DNA of 50,625 bases. Source: Zygnema circumcarinatum (taxonomy: Eukaryota; Streptophyta; Zygnematophyceae; Zygnematales; Zygnemataceae). Position 1 is the first letter of the stretch; every line of letters begins with the position of its first letter. The translations under genes were made by a program, and so were the position numbers. Below, piece by piece: positions 26,603 to 38,798 of this stretch. The notes under the pieces were generated by a model. The model worked only from the letters and a program-made list of their open reading frames with translations, had not been told where the DNA came from and ran no database searches. The DNA is taken from contig CM074817.1 in NCBI GenBank assembly GCA_037447605.1, positions 948,988-999,612 of the forward strand, given 5' to 3'.

Positions 26603-27756
26603 TTAGCGCCACTTTGATGATGATGCTCCATTGACTGCCATTTTGAAGGCATCGCCAAACACGTCGTTCAGTACCGTCGTGCATCTCATTGCAGAGTGCA
26701 CAATCTCGAGAGCCTGCACGACATGCAGAAAGTCCATGGTTAGCCCTATCACCTTCAATCCGCGAAATGAATCACTTGATGGCGCACCATCTAAAGACAC
26801 AATGTGATATATATCACCTTCACAGTATCCACCTTCACTTCGAGGCCCTCCAAGTTTTCCAACCTTCCCAGCTTGAGTTTGTTTAATAGGCCGAACGTCT
26901 TGATTGTAGATGCAGGAAAAACCTCCAATTCGTCTGTCACGATGAATGTGACTGTCTCCTTCACAAACCCCTTTACGACCGATTTTGCACTTGCCCCTTG
27001 GCTGCCCTCCGAGCTCTGCACTATTTGAAGGGGAACTGTAAACTGGCCAGCCTTGCAGGTTTCGCATTGTTTCCCATGACTTGTAGAGATGTTATTAAGG
27101 CAAACAGTGCTGTAAGTTTGGCCATACGAACATCTGTAATACACAGTATCGTTGGAAGCCGTGTTTTTTATCTGCAGGAACGAGGGCTTGTAACTGCAAG
27201 GGAGATTTGGAAACAAGATTTCAGATTTTTCAACATGGAGAAACTCTTTTCGCAGCTTCGCAAAGCTGCCGTAAAGGTTAACAATTCCCGCGAAGGAACT
27301 CCCACGCTCCTCCACAAGCCCATTGTCAATGAGTAACTTCAGTATGGTTGTTTGAGGCAATAGAAGGAGTGAGAATAGAAAGTCAACAAAATCTTTCCCC
27401 GCCTCCATGTACAATACTCTCCCTGTGCTCTGCAGAACGAGAAGGAAAGCCACGTCTCATAAGAAAGACTGCAATCATGCAATCAAATACGTATATGATC
27501 TCTTGATGTGATCCATTTCAGTTTTTGCTTTTCTTTACTTCCTTCATTCGTCCTTTCTTTTATTTTATCCCGTATTTTTTTCTGATTTTTTGTGATGTGT
27601 ATATTTTAATCTGAGTTTCCTTCAGTCCTCCGACCTTCTTAAGATCCCTCACAAGTCACTCACCGTGTCCTCGCCACCTTTCTCTTTGCAGGTTTGCCTC
27701 ACCTTGTCTCCGAGAAGGGTCACGTGCATCCCCACATCAGAGCGATTGGAAGCCAT
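26603..27756 (-). CDS. DUF674 family protein, copy 4 (intact)
   Basis: Three exons: 27756-27703 (MASNRSDVGMHVTLLGDK), 27429-26818 and 26713-26603, 258 residues. It retains GRVLYMEAGKDFVDFLFSLL, LPQTTILKLLID, NLYGSFAKLRKEF, the Cys region (VYYRC, QCETCKAG), KGFVKETVTFIVTDELEV and ALEIVHSAMRCTTVLNDVF. The region between VYYRC and QCETC is about nine residues shorter than in copy 1. It shares the longer C-terminus with copies 2 and 3. It lies furthest upstream of the array in transcription sense and may be the founder copy, which is inference. Confidence 0.88.
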
Positions 27757-28428
27757 GGCAAAGGAACTAGTCGTCTTTCTTTCCTTCTATTCGACCACCT
27801 CTCTACCCGCTCTTCCACATCACTGCCTGCTATGGCTCTCCAGCTTTAAAATTACATATAGAGACAGCGGCTGCCGGTATAAGCCCTCAGTCTTATGTTC
27901 ACGCAAAACCTGCATGGCTTTGCATTGCCGCCGGTAATTCCCGAAAGCATCCGATGTCGCGAACCTTGTACTGTAAAACCGCGAACCATCCCCTCCGTAC
28001 GGTCGTCATTCCATGCCTTCCCGTTTTTTTGTGGCGTTTCTATGTACGTTGCCGTAGACACAGTTACTGTGACAGCTATTGTTGCGACGAACTCTCGAAC
28101 TGGATGATAGAACTGCGCATGGGGAGGGCTGTGAACTCTCGGTAGGAACTCTACGGAACTGCCACACGAAACCCGGCAGCGCCTTTCGCGTTCAAACCCT
28201 AAAACTGTGAAGAGCGTCACATAGAAGCTCATTCACTTCAAACTGAAAGCCACCGTTTTAGGTCATCATATTTGCAGTTGGCGAGTGAAGAATATGATCA
28301 TTTCGAGGTGCAATTGTGTAGACTTGCATTACTTTCCCCGTTTTCCCTCGTTTTTTTCAGCTATCTTTTGACGGACTTATGTGGTAACTCTATTCCATAG
28401 CGAACTGAAATTTGTCGATTTTTTGCGC
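27757..28428. promoter_or_regulatory. Divergent intergenic region between DUF674 copy 4 and the COMM-domain gene
   Basis: The genes on each side are transcribed away from this 670-bp segment, so it should contain both promoters. The part near 27850-27940 includes TTTGCATTGCCGCCGGTAA, which is shared with the 5' flank of DUF674 copy 2 and is a candidate conserved promoter element. No TATA box stands out. Confidence 0.45.
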
Positions 28429-29537
28429 ATGGAGACGGCGGAGGGCGATGTGCAGGCCAGCACTAGCGTCCCTGCCATTCGCTGTGAGCGCCAGCTGGCG
28501 GATTTCGATTGGAAGCTCAAGGTGCCCGAAATTCCAGAAAACGTACCTTTTTTTTTTTTTTTTTTAAACTGAAACTGATTCAAAACTTACGAATATTTTA
28601 AACCCAGAACAAGATTCAAACTCATCTTGATGGCTTCCAAAATTCTCATAAAAAAATTCAGACCATTTGGTGCTGGGTTCAGTTCGCAGTCTCCAGTGAC
28701 TCCATCGCAGCGCTGAACATTGCTCTCCTCCGACTCGAATTCATCCTGAAAGAAGGAGACCCCAAAACCCTAAAAGACTCTTCAAATCATAGAAACGGTT
28801 CCAATTCAAGAGACCCCAACAGCATGCAAATAGTCGAGGCGCTACCCCAACAAAGGGAGGAGCTCCAAGTGCTAGTGGGAGAGCTGACGTCAGCAGAACT
28901 CGGCAGACTAATATCCACCTTAGAAGCTGCAGAAAAGGTGAGTCAGAATATCTTTTGTTTTTTGGGTTCCCCTGCTCCCCCACTTTTTTGTTTTGAGGTA
29001 CTTGGATGGTGATGTTTCAATGTTTTTCAAGACATTGGTGGAGTTGAGGTTTCTTAAGTTATGTGGGATGAGATCGAGTGCAGTTTGAAAGCGCTTTTTG
29101 GATCTGAAACGTCGCACGAGGATTGATGTTTTGAGACGGAAAAAAAGAGGGAGGATAGAGAGTAGGAAATGGCGGGAGGAGAGGAGAGAGAGGAGGAGAG
29201 GAGGAGAGGAGAGAGATGAGAAAGGAAGAGAGCGGAGCCTGAGAACGGAGCGGAGGGAGGGCGGAGAGGGGGGAGGTGAAAGGGAGAGGGGAGAGAGGGG
29301 AGGGGGAGATCAGAGAGAGAGGGGGGAGAGGGGGCAGAGGGGAGAGAGGAGAGCGGAGAGAGAGAGGTGGGAGAGGGGAGTGAAGAGATGAGGGAAGAGA
29401 GATGACAGAAGTCAAAGGAGTGGGTCAAAGGTTGCAGAGTTGACCGGAGGAGTCTGAAAGTAGTCAAGCATTGAGAGCGAGTGGCTGACTTGGAGCAGTT
29501 TGTTGTTTCTTTGCAGGCACTGGACAGAGTTTCATAG
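28429..29537 (+). CDS. COMM-domain protein (short form)
   Basis: Three exons: 28429-28542, 28683-28937 and 29517-29537, all phase 0 with GT-AG introns, 129 residues. The sequence LADFDWKLKV, then SSDSIAALNIALLRLEFIL and ELQVLVGELTSAELGRLISTLEAAEKALDRVS has the COMM-domain pattern: a conserved DWxL strand, an SSDS turn, a long strand, and a C-terminal helix with E-L-T and the L-x-x-L repeat. COMMD proteins in animals act in the Commander/CCC endosomal recycling complex. Whether that role applies here is unknown. No N-terminal HN domain is present in this model. A possible acceptor (CATAG near 28400) could add upstream coding sequence. Confidence 0.6.
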
Positions 29538-29811
29538 CTTTTGGAGCTCAGAATAAGTCGTTAGTGGAAGCTTTTTTTAAAATGTCAGAGTGAAATCATA
29601 TATTTGACGAAGGAATGCTGAAAGTATGAAGTCTTCAAACACTTTCCGTGAACGAGGTTTCAGACTTGTACATATTCTCAGGCCCATTGCTTAATATTGT
29701 AACAAGGAGCTTTCCATATTAAATGCGTTACTAACACGGCTCCCATCCCATTTTCCCAAGCAAGGAGTAATCCATGCATCCGCCATGGTATTGATGTGTT
29801 TTCCTTGGCCA

Positions 29812-30215
29812 GGGTTTTAGTTAGGGTAAGAGTTAAGGTGAGGGTTAGATTTAGGGTTAGCGTAGGGCTGTGGGGTTAGAGCTCAGGGTAAGGGTCATGG
29901 TCTAGGATTAGAGTCAGGGTTGGGCTTCAGTTACGGTTAGGATTAGGGTGAGGCTCAGGGTTGAGTGTTTAGGGTTAGGGTTAGGGTTAGGGTTAGGGTT
30001 AGGGTTAGGGTTAGGGTTAGGGTTAGGGTTAGGGTTAGGATTAGGGTTAGGGTTAAGGTTCGGGTTAGGGTTCGAGGTTAGTGTTAGGGTTAGGGTTAGG
30101 GTTAGGGTTAGGGTTAGGGTTAGGGTTAGGGTTAGGGTTAGGGTTAGGGTTAGGGTCGAGTGTTTAGGGTTAGGGTTCAAGGTTAGTGTTAGGCTTAGGG
30201 TTAGGATCAGAAATC
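29812..30215 (+). repeat. Interstitial TTAGGG array, about 400 bp
   Basis: Degenerate at its start (AGGGTAAGAGTTAAGG), then long runs of perfect TTAGGG. It is interrupted twice by the same GAGTGTTTAGGG word (about 29961 and 30158), which points to internal duplication. Confidence 0.95.
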
Positions 30216-30789
30216 TTCTCAATGCAATAGTACTTTAAATGGTGCAGTTGTGTCATGTAAAGCATGGTAGTGGGGTAGAGTTTTGGATGTATGTATGCAT
30301 GTGTTGGATGGTTTGTACATTCTCGCATTCAATTGAATATTCATACATACATTCATTCATTCATGTGCTGCACCATTCATTGCTTGTGACATCTAACAAC
30401 AAATCCTCACATGCATTATTTATTGAAGGTCAACACGGCCCTACAATGGTAACTTTTGACATTGCGCTTCCAAAGGATACTCCAAAAGCAGCTACTTCTT
30501 GATTCAGAGCTTTCTTATTCTGATCGCTGGAAAGATGCACCAGTTTCTAGAATACTACATTTTGGGGAATTGTCAAAAAGGTTGGCACCTCATACTCATA
30601 ACATGAAAACAACAATACCGGTTTCTGAGCTCTAGTTTTGTCCTCTGAAGATTTGAAATCGTGAAAGTGCAGTGTGAAGCCCACACTTAGCCCAAAAGTG
30701 AAGTCGCGAACTTCGAACAATTTGAAGGCCCAGTGAGAACGCGCTCCGTCTCGCTCTCTTAGTTCCCACTGGGACGGTTCTCATCGCTC

Positions 30790-30795
30790 CACGTG
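30790..30795 (+). promoter_or_regulatory. G-box (CACGTG) upstream of the PH-like gene
   Basis: CCACGTGGC lies about 180 bp before the start codon. Two further perfect CCACGTGGC words occur inside the transit-peptide coding region (about 31014 and 31036). CACGTG is a common bZIP/bHLH binding site in plants. Function here is inference. Confidence 0.4.
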
Positions 30796-30969
30796 GCTGC
30801 CCCTCCCTCTCTCCCTCCCTCCCTCTCCCTCTCCCTCTTTCTCTCCCTCCCTACCACCTGTCTCTCGTTTTCCTCTCTCGCCCCATCTTCTCCTCTTCTC
30901 TCTCTCCTTTCCCTCTCTCCCACAAACCCCTCTCTCCCTCTCTCCCTCCCTCCCTGTCCCCTCTCCGCC

Positions 30970-33196
<2,227 letters not shown>

Positions 33197-33899
33197 GTAG
33201 AGACCCTGACTCCTCAGTTTAGAGAGACTAGGTTTAGGGCTACAGGATGCAGTTTTTTTCAGCACAGGGAAGGCTAGATAATGGTAGTCTAGGTTTTGCT
33301 AAAATTTGCAGTCGTGTAAGGTTTTATTTTTATTTTGTTTCATTTAGCTTTGACTTTTTTTTTCTGTGGATGAGAATGTTTATTTGCATTACTTAGTGTT
33401 AGTTTATTGCGGGGTAGGGGAAGGAAAGGCGGGGGGGGGGGGGGGGGGGGGGGGGGGGNNNNNNNNNNGAGGGAGAGGGAGGTGGGGGGAGGGCGGGACG
33501 GGGAGGAAGAGATCAAAAAGATATGAGAAACCATCAAACCATCCATCATTATGTTGCCTATTACGAACACTCATTGCTAATAATAAAAAATGGGGGAACA
33601 CGAACGAGAAAAAATGCAGGGGTAAGGAACGGATGCCACCATTTCCCTCCCTCCCTTCTCACGTAAGATAAAAGGGGAAGGAGAGAAAACTTGAGACCTG
33701 GAGACACTAATTCCTTCACCAACCAAAAAAAAAATCCAGGCCATTTTCGACACCCCTCGACCCCACCAAAAGAAAAAAATTTAGGAAAAGTAGCCGGAAA
33801 GGTGGTACAGAGAGAGAAGGTTTGTCACTCTCTCTCTCTTCAACAATGCCCTCTAAACTAACTAATCGTCTTAAAATATGCTACCTTCTAAGGTCCTTT
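33197..33899. other. 3' flank of the PH-like gene with poly-G and assembly gap
   Basis: A run of about 28 G (33431-33458) meets a 10-N gap at 33459-33468. The rest is unremarkable AT-rich sequence. Confidence 0.7.
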
Positions 33900-35256
33900 C
33901 AAGGACTTCGTCCCTTTCTCCTCCTTATCTTTCCCTCCCTACCTTCGTCGTTTTCCGTTTCCCATTCCCTGTGTCTCCCCAACTCATTCTCCATTTCCCT
34001 CTCCCTCTCCTTACCCCTGTTAATATCCCAACCCTTCTCCCTCTCATTCTCCATGTCCTTCTCCCTCTTTCTCTCTTGTTTCTTCTTCCAATTTTTCTTC
34101 GGCCCCCCCTTCTCCTCCTCTTCGTCCTTCTCCCCCTCCCACTCCAATTTCACCGCCTTCCCCATTACCCTCTGCCTCTCCCTCTCATTCTCAATATCTC
34201 TCTGTTTTTCCAGCTCTTTCTCCACTGTCCTCACCCCATCACTCTCGCTCCCTCTCGCTCTCCTTCCCTGTCACAGGGTCCATCTCCTCATCTCTCTCCC
34301 GCTCATGTTTCAACTTCCGTTTCTTCTTCGACACTATTTTCCCCTTCTCCATCTCTCATCCTTTCTCCTTTTCTCTCTGACCCTCCGTCTCTTTCACCCT
34401 CTCCAGTTCCTCCTTTCTATCCTTTTCCCTCTCCATCTCTCCTCTCTCCTTCCTCCATCTCGCCCTCTCCTCATCGTTCCTTTCCCTATCCTTCTCCTCT
34501 CTGTCCCCCTCCTTTCCCTTTTTACCAGTTTTCTTCACCTCCTTTTCCTTCTCCCTCTCCCACTCCTCCACTTCCCTCTCCCTCGTCCTTTCCCTCCCCT
34601 CCTCTATCTCTTTCTCATTCGTCCTCTCCTCTTCCCTCTCCTTATCCTCTCGCTTTCTTTGCCTCTCCTTTTCATCCATCTCCTCCTCTCCTTCCATCTT
34701 CTTTCTCTTCTTACCCTTTCTTTTCGCCCCCATGCCTTTTTCCAGTTCCTTCCCTTTACCCAACTCATCCTCCCTCTCCTTCTCAATTTCCGTTTCCCAC
34801 TCCCTATCCCTCACCCTCTCTTTCTCCCTATCCCTCACCCTCTCTTTCTCCCTCTCCCTCGCCTTCTCCTCCTCCTCCCCCTTCTTCTGCTCTTCCCTCT
34901 TCCTTTCCCTTTCTATCTCACTCTCATTTTTCTTCCTACCACTTCTCATCGCCGCCTTGCCCTTTTCCATTTCCTTTTCTTTCTCCATCTCCCTCTCCCG
35001 CTCTCTCTCCCTCTCCCGCTCTCTCTCCCTCTCCCGCTCTCTCTCCCTCTCCCTCTCTCTCTCCCTCTCCCTCGTCCTCTGCCTCTCCTCCTTCTCCTTC
35101 TCCTTCTCCCTCTCCTTCTCCTCTTCCCTCATCTCCTTTTCCCTCGCCCTCTCCCACTCCTCGTCCCTTTTCTTCTCCTCTTTCCTCTCCTTCTTCACTT
35201 CCATCTCCAACTTCCTCTCCCTCTCCTTCTCACTCGCCCTCTCCTCTTCCCTATCC

Positions 35257-35288
<32 letters not shown>

Positions 35289-37560
35289 CTCTCTCCTTCC
35301 TCCATCTCGCCCTCTCCTCATCGTTCCTTTCCCTATCCTTCTCCTCTCTGTCCCCCTCCTTTCCCTTTTTACCAGTTTTCTTCACCTCCTTTTCCTTCTC
35401 CCTCTCCTTCTCCTTCTCCTTCTCCTTTTCCCTCTCCCTCTCCCTATCGGTCGCTCTCTGCCTCTCCCTCTCCGTCTCCCACTCCTCGTCCCTTATCTTC
35501 TCCACTTCCTTTTCCCTCTCCCTCTCTTTCTCCCTCGCCCTCTCCACTTCCCTCTCCCTCTCCCTCTCCTTCTCCCTCGCCCTCTCCTCTTCCCTCTCCC
35601 TCTCCCTCTCCTCGTCTCTCTTCCATCCCCTATGCAGCTCCTCCCTCTCCTCCTGTCGTTCCCGCTCCTTTCTCTTCTTCACGCTTTTCTTCGCATCCTT
35701 GCTTGTTCCCATTTCATTCTCCTTTTCACTCTCCCGCTCCCTCTCCCTCTCCCTCTCCCTCTCCCTCTCCCTCTCCCACTCCTCGTCCCTTTTCTTCTCC
35801 TCGTCCCTTTTCTTCTCCTCTTCCGTTTCCCTCTCCCTCTCTCTCTGCCTCTCCTTCTCCTTCTCCCTCGCCCTCTCCTCTTCCCTCGCCCTCCTCTCCT
35901 CCTCCCACTTCCTTTCCCTCTCCATCTCCTCCCTCTCCTGTCGTTCCCGCTCCTTTTTCTTCTTCACGCTTTTCTTCGCTTCCTTGCTTGTTCCCATTTC
36001 CTTCTCCTTTTCACTCTCCCGCTCCCTCTCCCTCTCCCTCTCCCTCTCCCGCTCCCGCTCCCTCTCCTTGTCCTCGTCCCTTTTCTTCTCCTCTTCCTTT
36101 TCCCTCTCCTTCTCTCTCTCCCTCTCCTTCTGCCTCTCCTTCTCCCTCGCCCACTCCTCTTCCCTCTCCCTCCTCTCCTCTTCTCTCTTCCTTTCCCTCT
36201 CCATCTCCTCCCTCTCCTCCTGTCGTTCCCGCTCCTTTTTCTTCTTCACGCTTTTCTTCGCCTCCTTGCTTGTTCCAACTTCCTTCTCCTTTTCACTCTC
36301 CCGCTCCCTCTCCCTCTCCCGCTCCCGCTCCCTCTCCTTGTCCTCGTCCCTTTTCTTCTCCTCTTCCTTTTCCCTCTCCTTATCTCTCTCCCTCTCCTTC
36401 TGCCTCTCCTTCTCCCTCGCCCACTCCTCTTCCCTCTCCCTCCTCTCATCCTCTCTCTTCCTTTCCCTCTCCATCTCCTCCCTCTCCTCCTGTCGTTCCC
36501 GCCCCTTTTTCTTCTTCACGCTTTTCTTCGCCTCCTTGCTTGTTCCCATTTCCTTCTCCTTTTCACTCTCCCGCTCCCTCTCCCTCTCCCTCTCCCACTC
36601 CCTCTCCCTCTCCTCGTCCCTTTTCTTCTCCTCTTCCTTTTTCCTCTCCCTCTCTCTCTGCCTCTCCTTCTCCTTCTCCCTCGCCCTCTCCTCTTCCGTC
36701 TCCCTCCTCTCCTCCTCTCTCTTCCTTTCCCTCTCCATATCCTCTCTCTTCTCCTGTCGTTCCCGCTCCATTTTCTTCTTCACGCTTTTCTTCGCTTCCT
36801 TGTTTTTTTCCATTTCCTTCTCCTTTTGCTTCTCCCTCTCCCTGTCTCTCTCTCTCTCCCTCTCCTTCTCCCTCTCCCTCTCAGTCTCCTTCTCCTCGGC
36901 CCTTGTCTTCTCCTCTTCCTTTTCCCTCTCCCTCTCCTCCTCTCTCTTTCTTTCCCTCTCCACCTCCTCCCTCTCCTCCTGTCGTTCCCTCTCCTTTTTC
37001 TTCTTACCACTTTTCTTCGCTTCTTCCCTATCCCTCTCCCTCTCCCTCTCCTTCTCCTTTTCCTCGTCCCTTCTCGTCCTCACGTCCTTTTCCCTCTCCC
37101 GTTCCCTCTCCCTCTCCCTCTCCTTCTCCTTCTCCCTCTCCTTCTCCTCTTCCCACTCCCTCTCCTCCTCCTCTCTCTCCCCCTCTCCCTCCCTCTCCCT
37201 CTCTTCCCTCTCCCCCACTCCCTCCCCTTCGTCCTCTCCCTCTCCCTCCTCTCCTCCTCTCTCTTTCTTTCCCTCTCCACCTCCTCCCTCTCCCTCTCCT
37301 TCTCCTCTTCCTTTCCCTCTCCCGTTCCCTCTCCCTCTCCCTCTCTCTCTCCCTCTCCCTCCCCTTCCTCCCTCTCCCTCTCTCCCTCTCCCTCCCCTTC
37401 CTCCCTCTCCCTCTCCCTCTCTCCCTCTCCCTCCCTCTCCCTCTCTTCCCTCTCCCCCACTCCCTCCCCCTTCTCCCTCTCCCTCTCCCCCTCCTCTCTC
37501 CCCCCCTCTCCCTCCCCTTCCTCCCTCTCCCTCTCCTCCTCCTCTCTCTCCCCCTCTCCC
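33900..37560. repeat. 3.6-kb polypyrimidine/polypurine repeat field (Glu/Arg-rich on the minus strand)
   Basis: The plus strand is almost pure C/T (CTCCCT, TTCTCC). The minus strand therefore reads Glu/Arg/Lys. Long frames of 1000-1259 codons on the plus strand are Ser/Leu/Pro or Phe/Leu shadows. Between 35681 and 37046 there are five tandem units of 264-285 bp, marked by the word ACGCTTTTCTTCGC at 35681, 35966, 36248, 36518 and 36782, with a variant near 37010. A 120-bp segment near 34437-34560 recurs at about 35287-35407. The minus frames include non-purine codons kept between units ([11 protein letters not shown]), so a charged single-alpha-helix coding sequence cannot be excluded, but frame changes near 37250 and 35300 argue against one continuous protein. 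Confidence 0.7.
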
Positions 37561-37781
37561 TCCCTCTCCGCCTCCCATTCCAACCCTAACTCCAGCTGTC
37601 CTCCATCCCCGGAAGCTTCCTCGCTCCTTCCCTCCAGCGCGCGCAGAATGGCGCTGAGAGAGTCCATCTCGGGCCGCGCGCGGTCGGGCAGCGCTGCCAG
37701 CTGGCGGGCCAGGAAGCGCGCCGCCATGGCGGGCGAGCAGGGGGAGGAGCTCACCACGCGGCCTCGCACAAGGGAAGCCAT
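37561..37781 (-). pseudogene. Probable protein kinase C-lobe fragment (subdomain XI)
   Basis: The minus frame from 37781 reads AARFLARQLAALPDRARPEM, then DSLSAILRALEGRSEEA. This matches the end of plant receptor-like kinases: Ala-rich helix, then R-x-R-P-x-M, then a final amphipathic helix ending in LE. No earlier kinase subdomain is present within the next kilobase upstream (CCCTAA repeats and then an unrelated plus-strand gene), so this looks like an isolated last exon. It runs directly into the Glu/Arg-rich repeat field. The alternative is a real gene with distant upstream exons, or a chance match in GC-rich DNA. Confidence 0.4.
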
Positions 37782-37789
37782 GACTGCCC

Positions 37790-38660
37790 GCCCTAACCCT
37801 AACCCTAATTCTAACTCTCAATGGGCCAAAATTTGCAATGTAAACCTTTAAATGATTCTTAATCCTGAACCCTAAATCGTAAACCCTACATTTTAGTCGT
37901 AATCTTGAGCCTGAACCTCGCCGCCGCTTGCCCTAATTTGGCGGCTCAATGGCTTTGAGCGTTCAAGTTGACGAAGGAGAGTGGCGTCAGGAAAGAAATT
38001 AATTTGGGGGTTTCGCTGGCTTCCCGAGGCGCCCTTGAAATGTTTTGGCGGCGAAGGACGGACAGGAAAATTTCGATGTCGACTGCTCTGATTGGACGAT
38101 GGCCAGTCCGGTCAGAGGGAACGTCGTTTGTGAATTGTTCGGAGCTGCCCGACCTGAAACTTGGGAAATTTTTGGGCAGGAGTTGAGAGATACCTGAACC
38201 CTAAAGCGTTCCAAACCCTGAACACTGAAAGTTCTGAACGCCATCGGAACCCTAACTCCTGCTCTAACACTGACAAAAACTGCAACCCTAACCCCACTCT
38301 GAACCCTAATCTAGCCACAAGTTAAACCCTAACGCTAATCTGGCCTGAACCCTAACCCTAATCCGGCCTCAACCCCAACACTAATCTGGCCCCAACGTTA
38401 ACCCTGATCTGGCCACAACTTAAACCCTAACCCTAATTTGGCCGCAACCCTAACCCGAATCTGGCCTCAACCCTAACCCTAATCTGGCCTCAACCCTAAC
38501 CCTAATCTGGCCCTTAACCCTAACCCTAATCTGGCCCTTAACCCTAACCCTAATCTGGCCCTTAACCCTAACCCTAATCTGGCCCTTATCCCTAACCCTA
38601 ATTTTTATCATCATATCCTAACCTTAGACTAACCCTAACCCTAAATCGAACCCTGAAGTC
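37790..38660. repeat. CCCTAA-derived repeats and a CCCTAATCTGGCC minisatellite
   Basis: A short CCCTAA run at 37793-37810, then scattered copies. About 38320-38600 is a tandem array with a unit of roughly 24-26 bp combining AACCCTAACCCTAA with TCTGGCC and a variable CCTCA/CCTT tail. The last four units are nearly identical. On the plus strand this is the opposite orientation to the TTAGGG arrays at 3.6 and 30 kb. Confidence 0.85.
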
Positions 38661-38798
38661 AGCCTCAGCCCTCTTCAACCTAAACAATTCCAAACCAGTC
38701 TTAAACTCATCCACCTTTAAGGCACTGCGCCCTGCATCTGAAACGCCCATCAATCTTTTTTTAAAAGTCTACTTTGCAGAATTATATCTCCCGACAGG

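Larger units (their letters stand above)
29538..30969. other. Intergenic region between the COMM-domain and PH-like genes
   Basis: Holds the 3' flank of the COMM-domain gene, a large interstitial TTAGGG array (listed separately), an AT-rich stretch at 30230-30500 and a CT-rich 5' flank of the next gene. No reading frame with family support was seen. Confidence 0.6.

Noticed and set aside
33822-37851. Plus-strand open frames of 1039 to 1259 codons
   Set aside because: They consist of Ser/Leu/Pro/Phe only and arise because the complementary strand is nearly pure purine. No start context, domain or exon evidence supports them.
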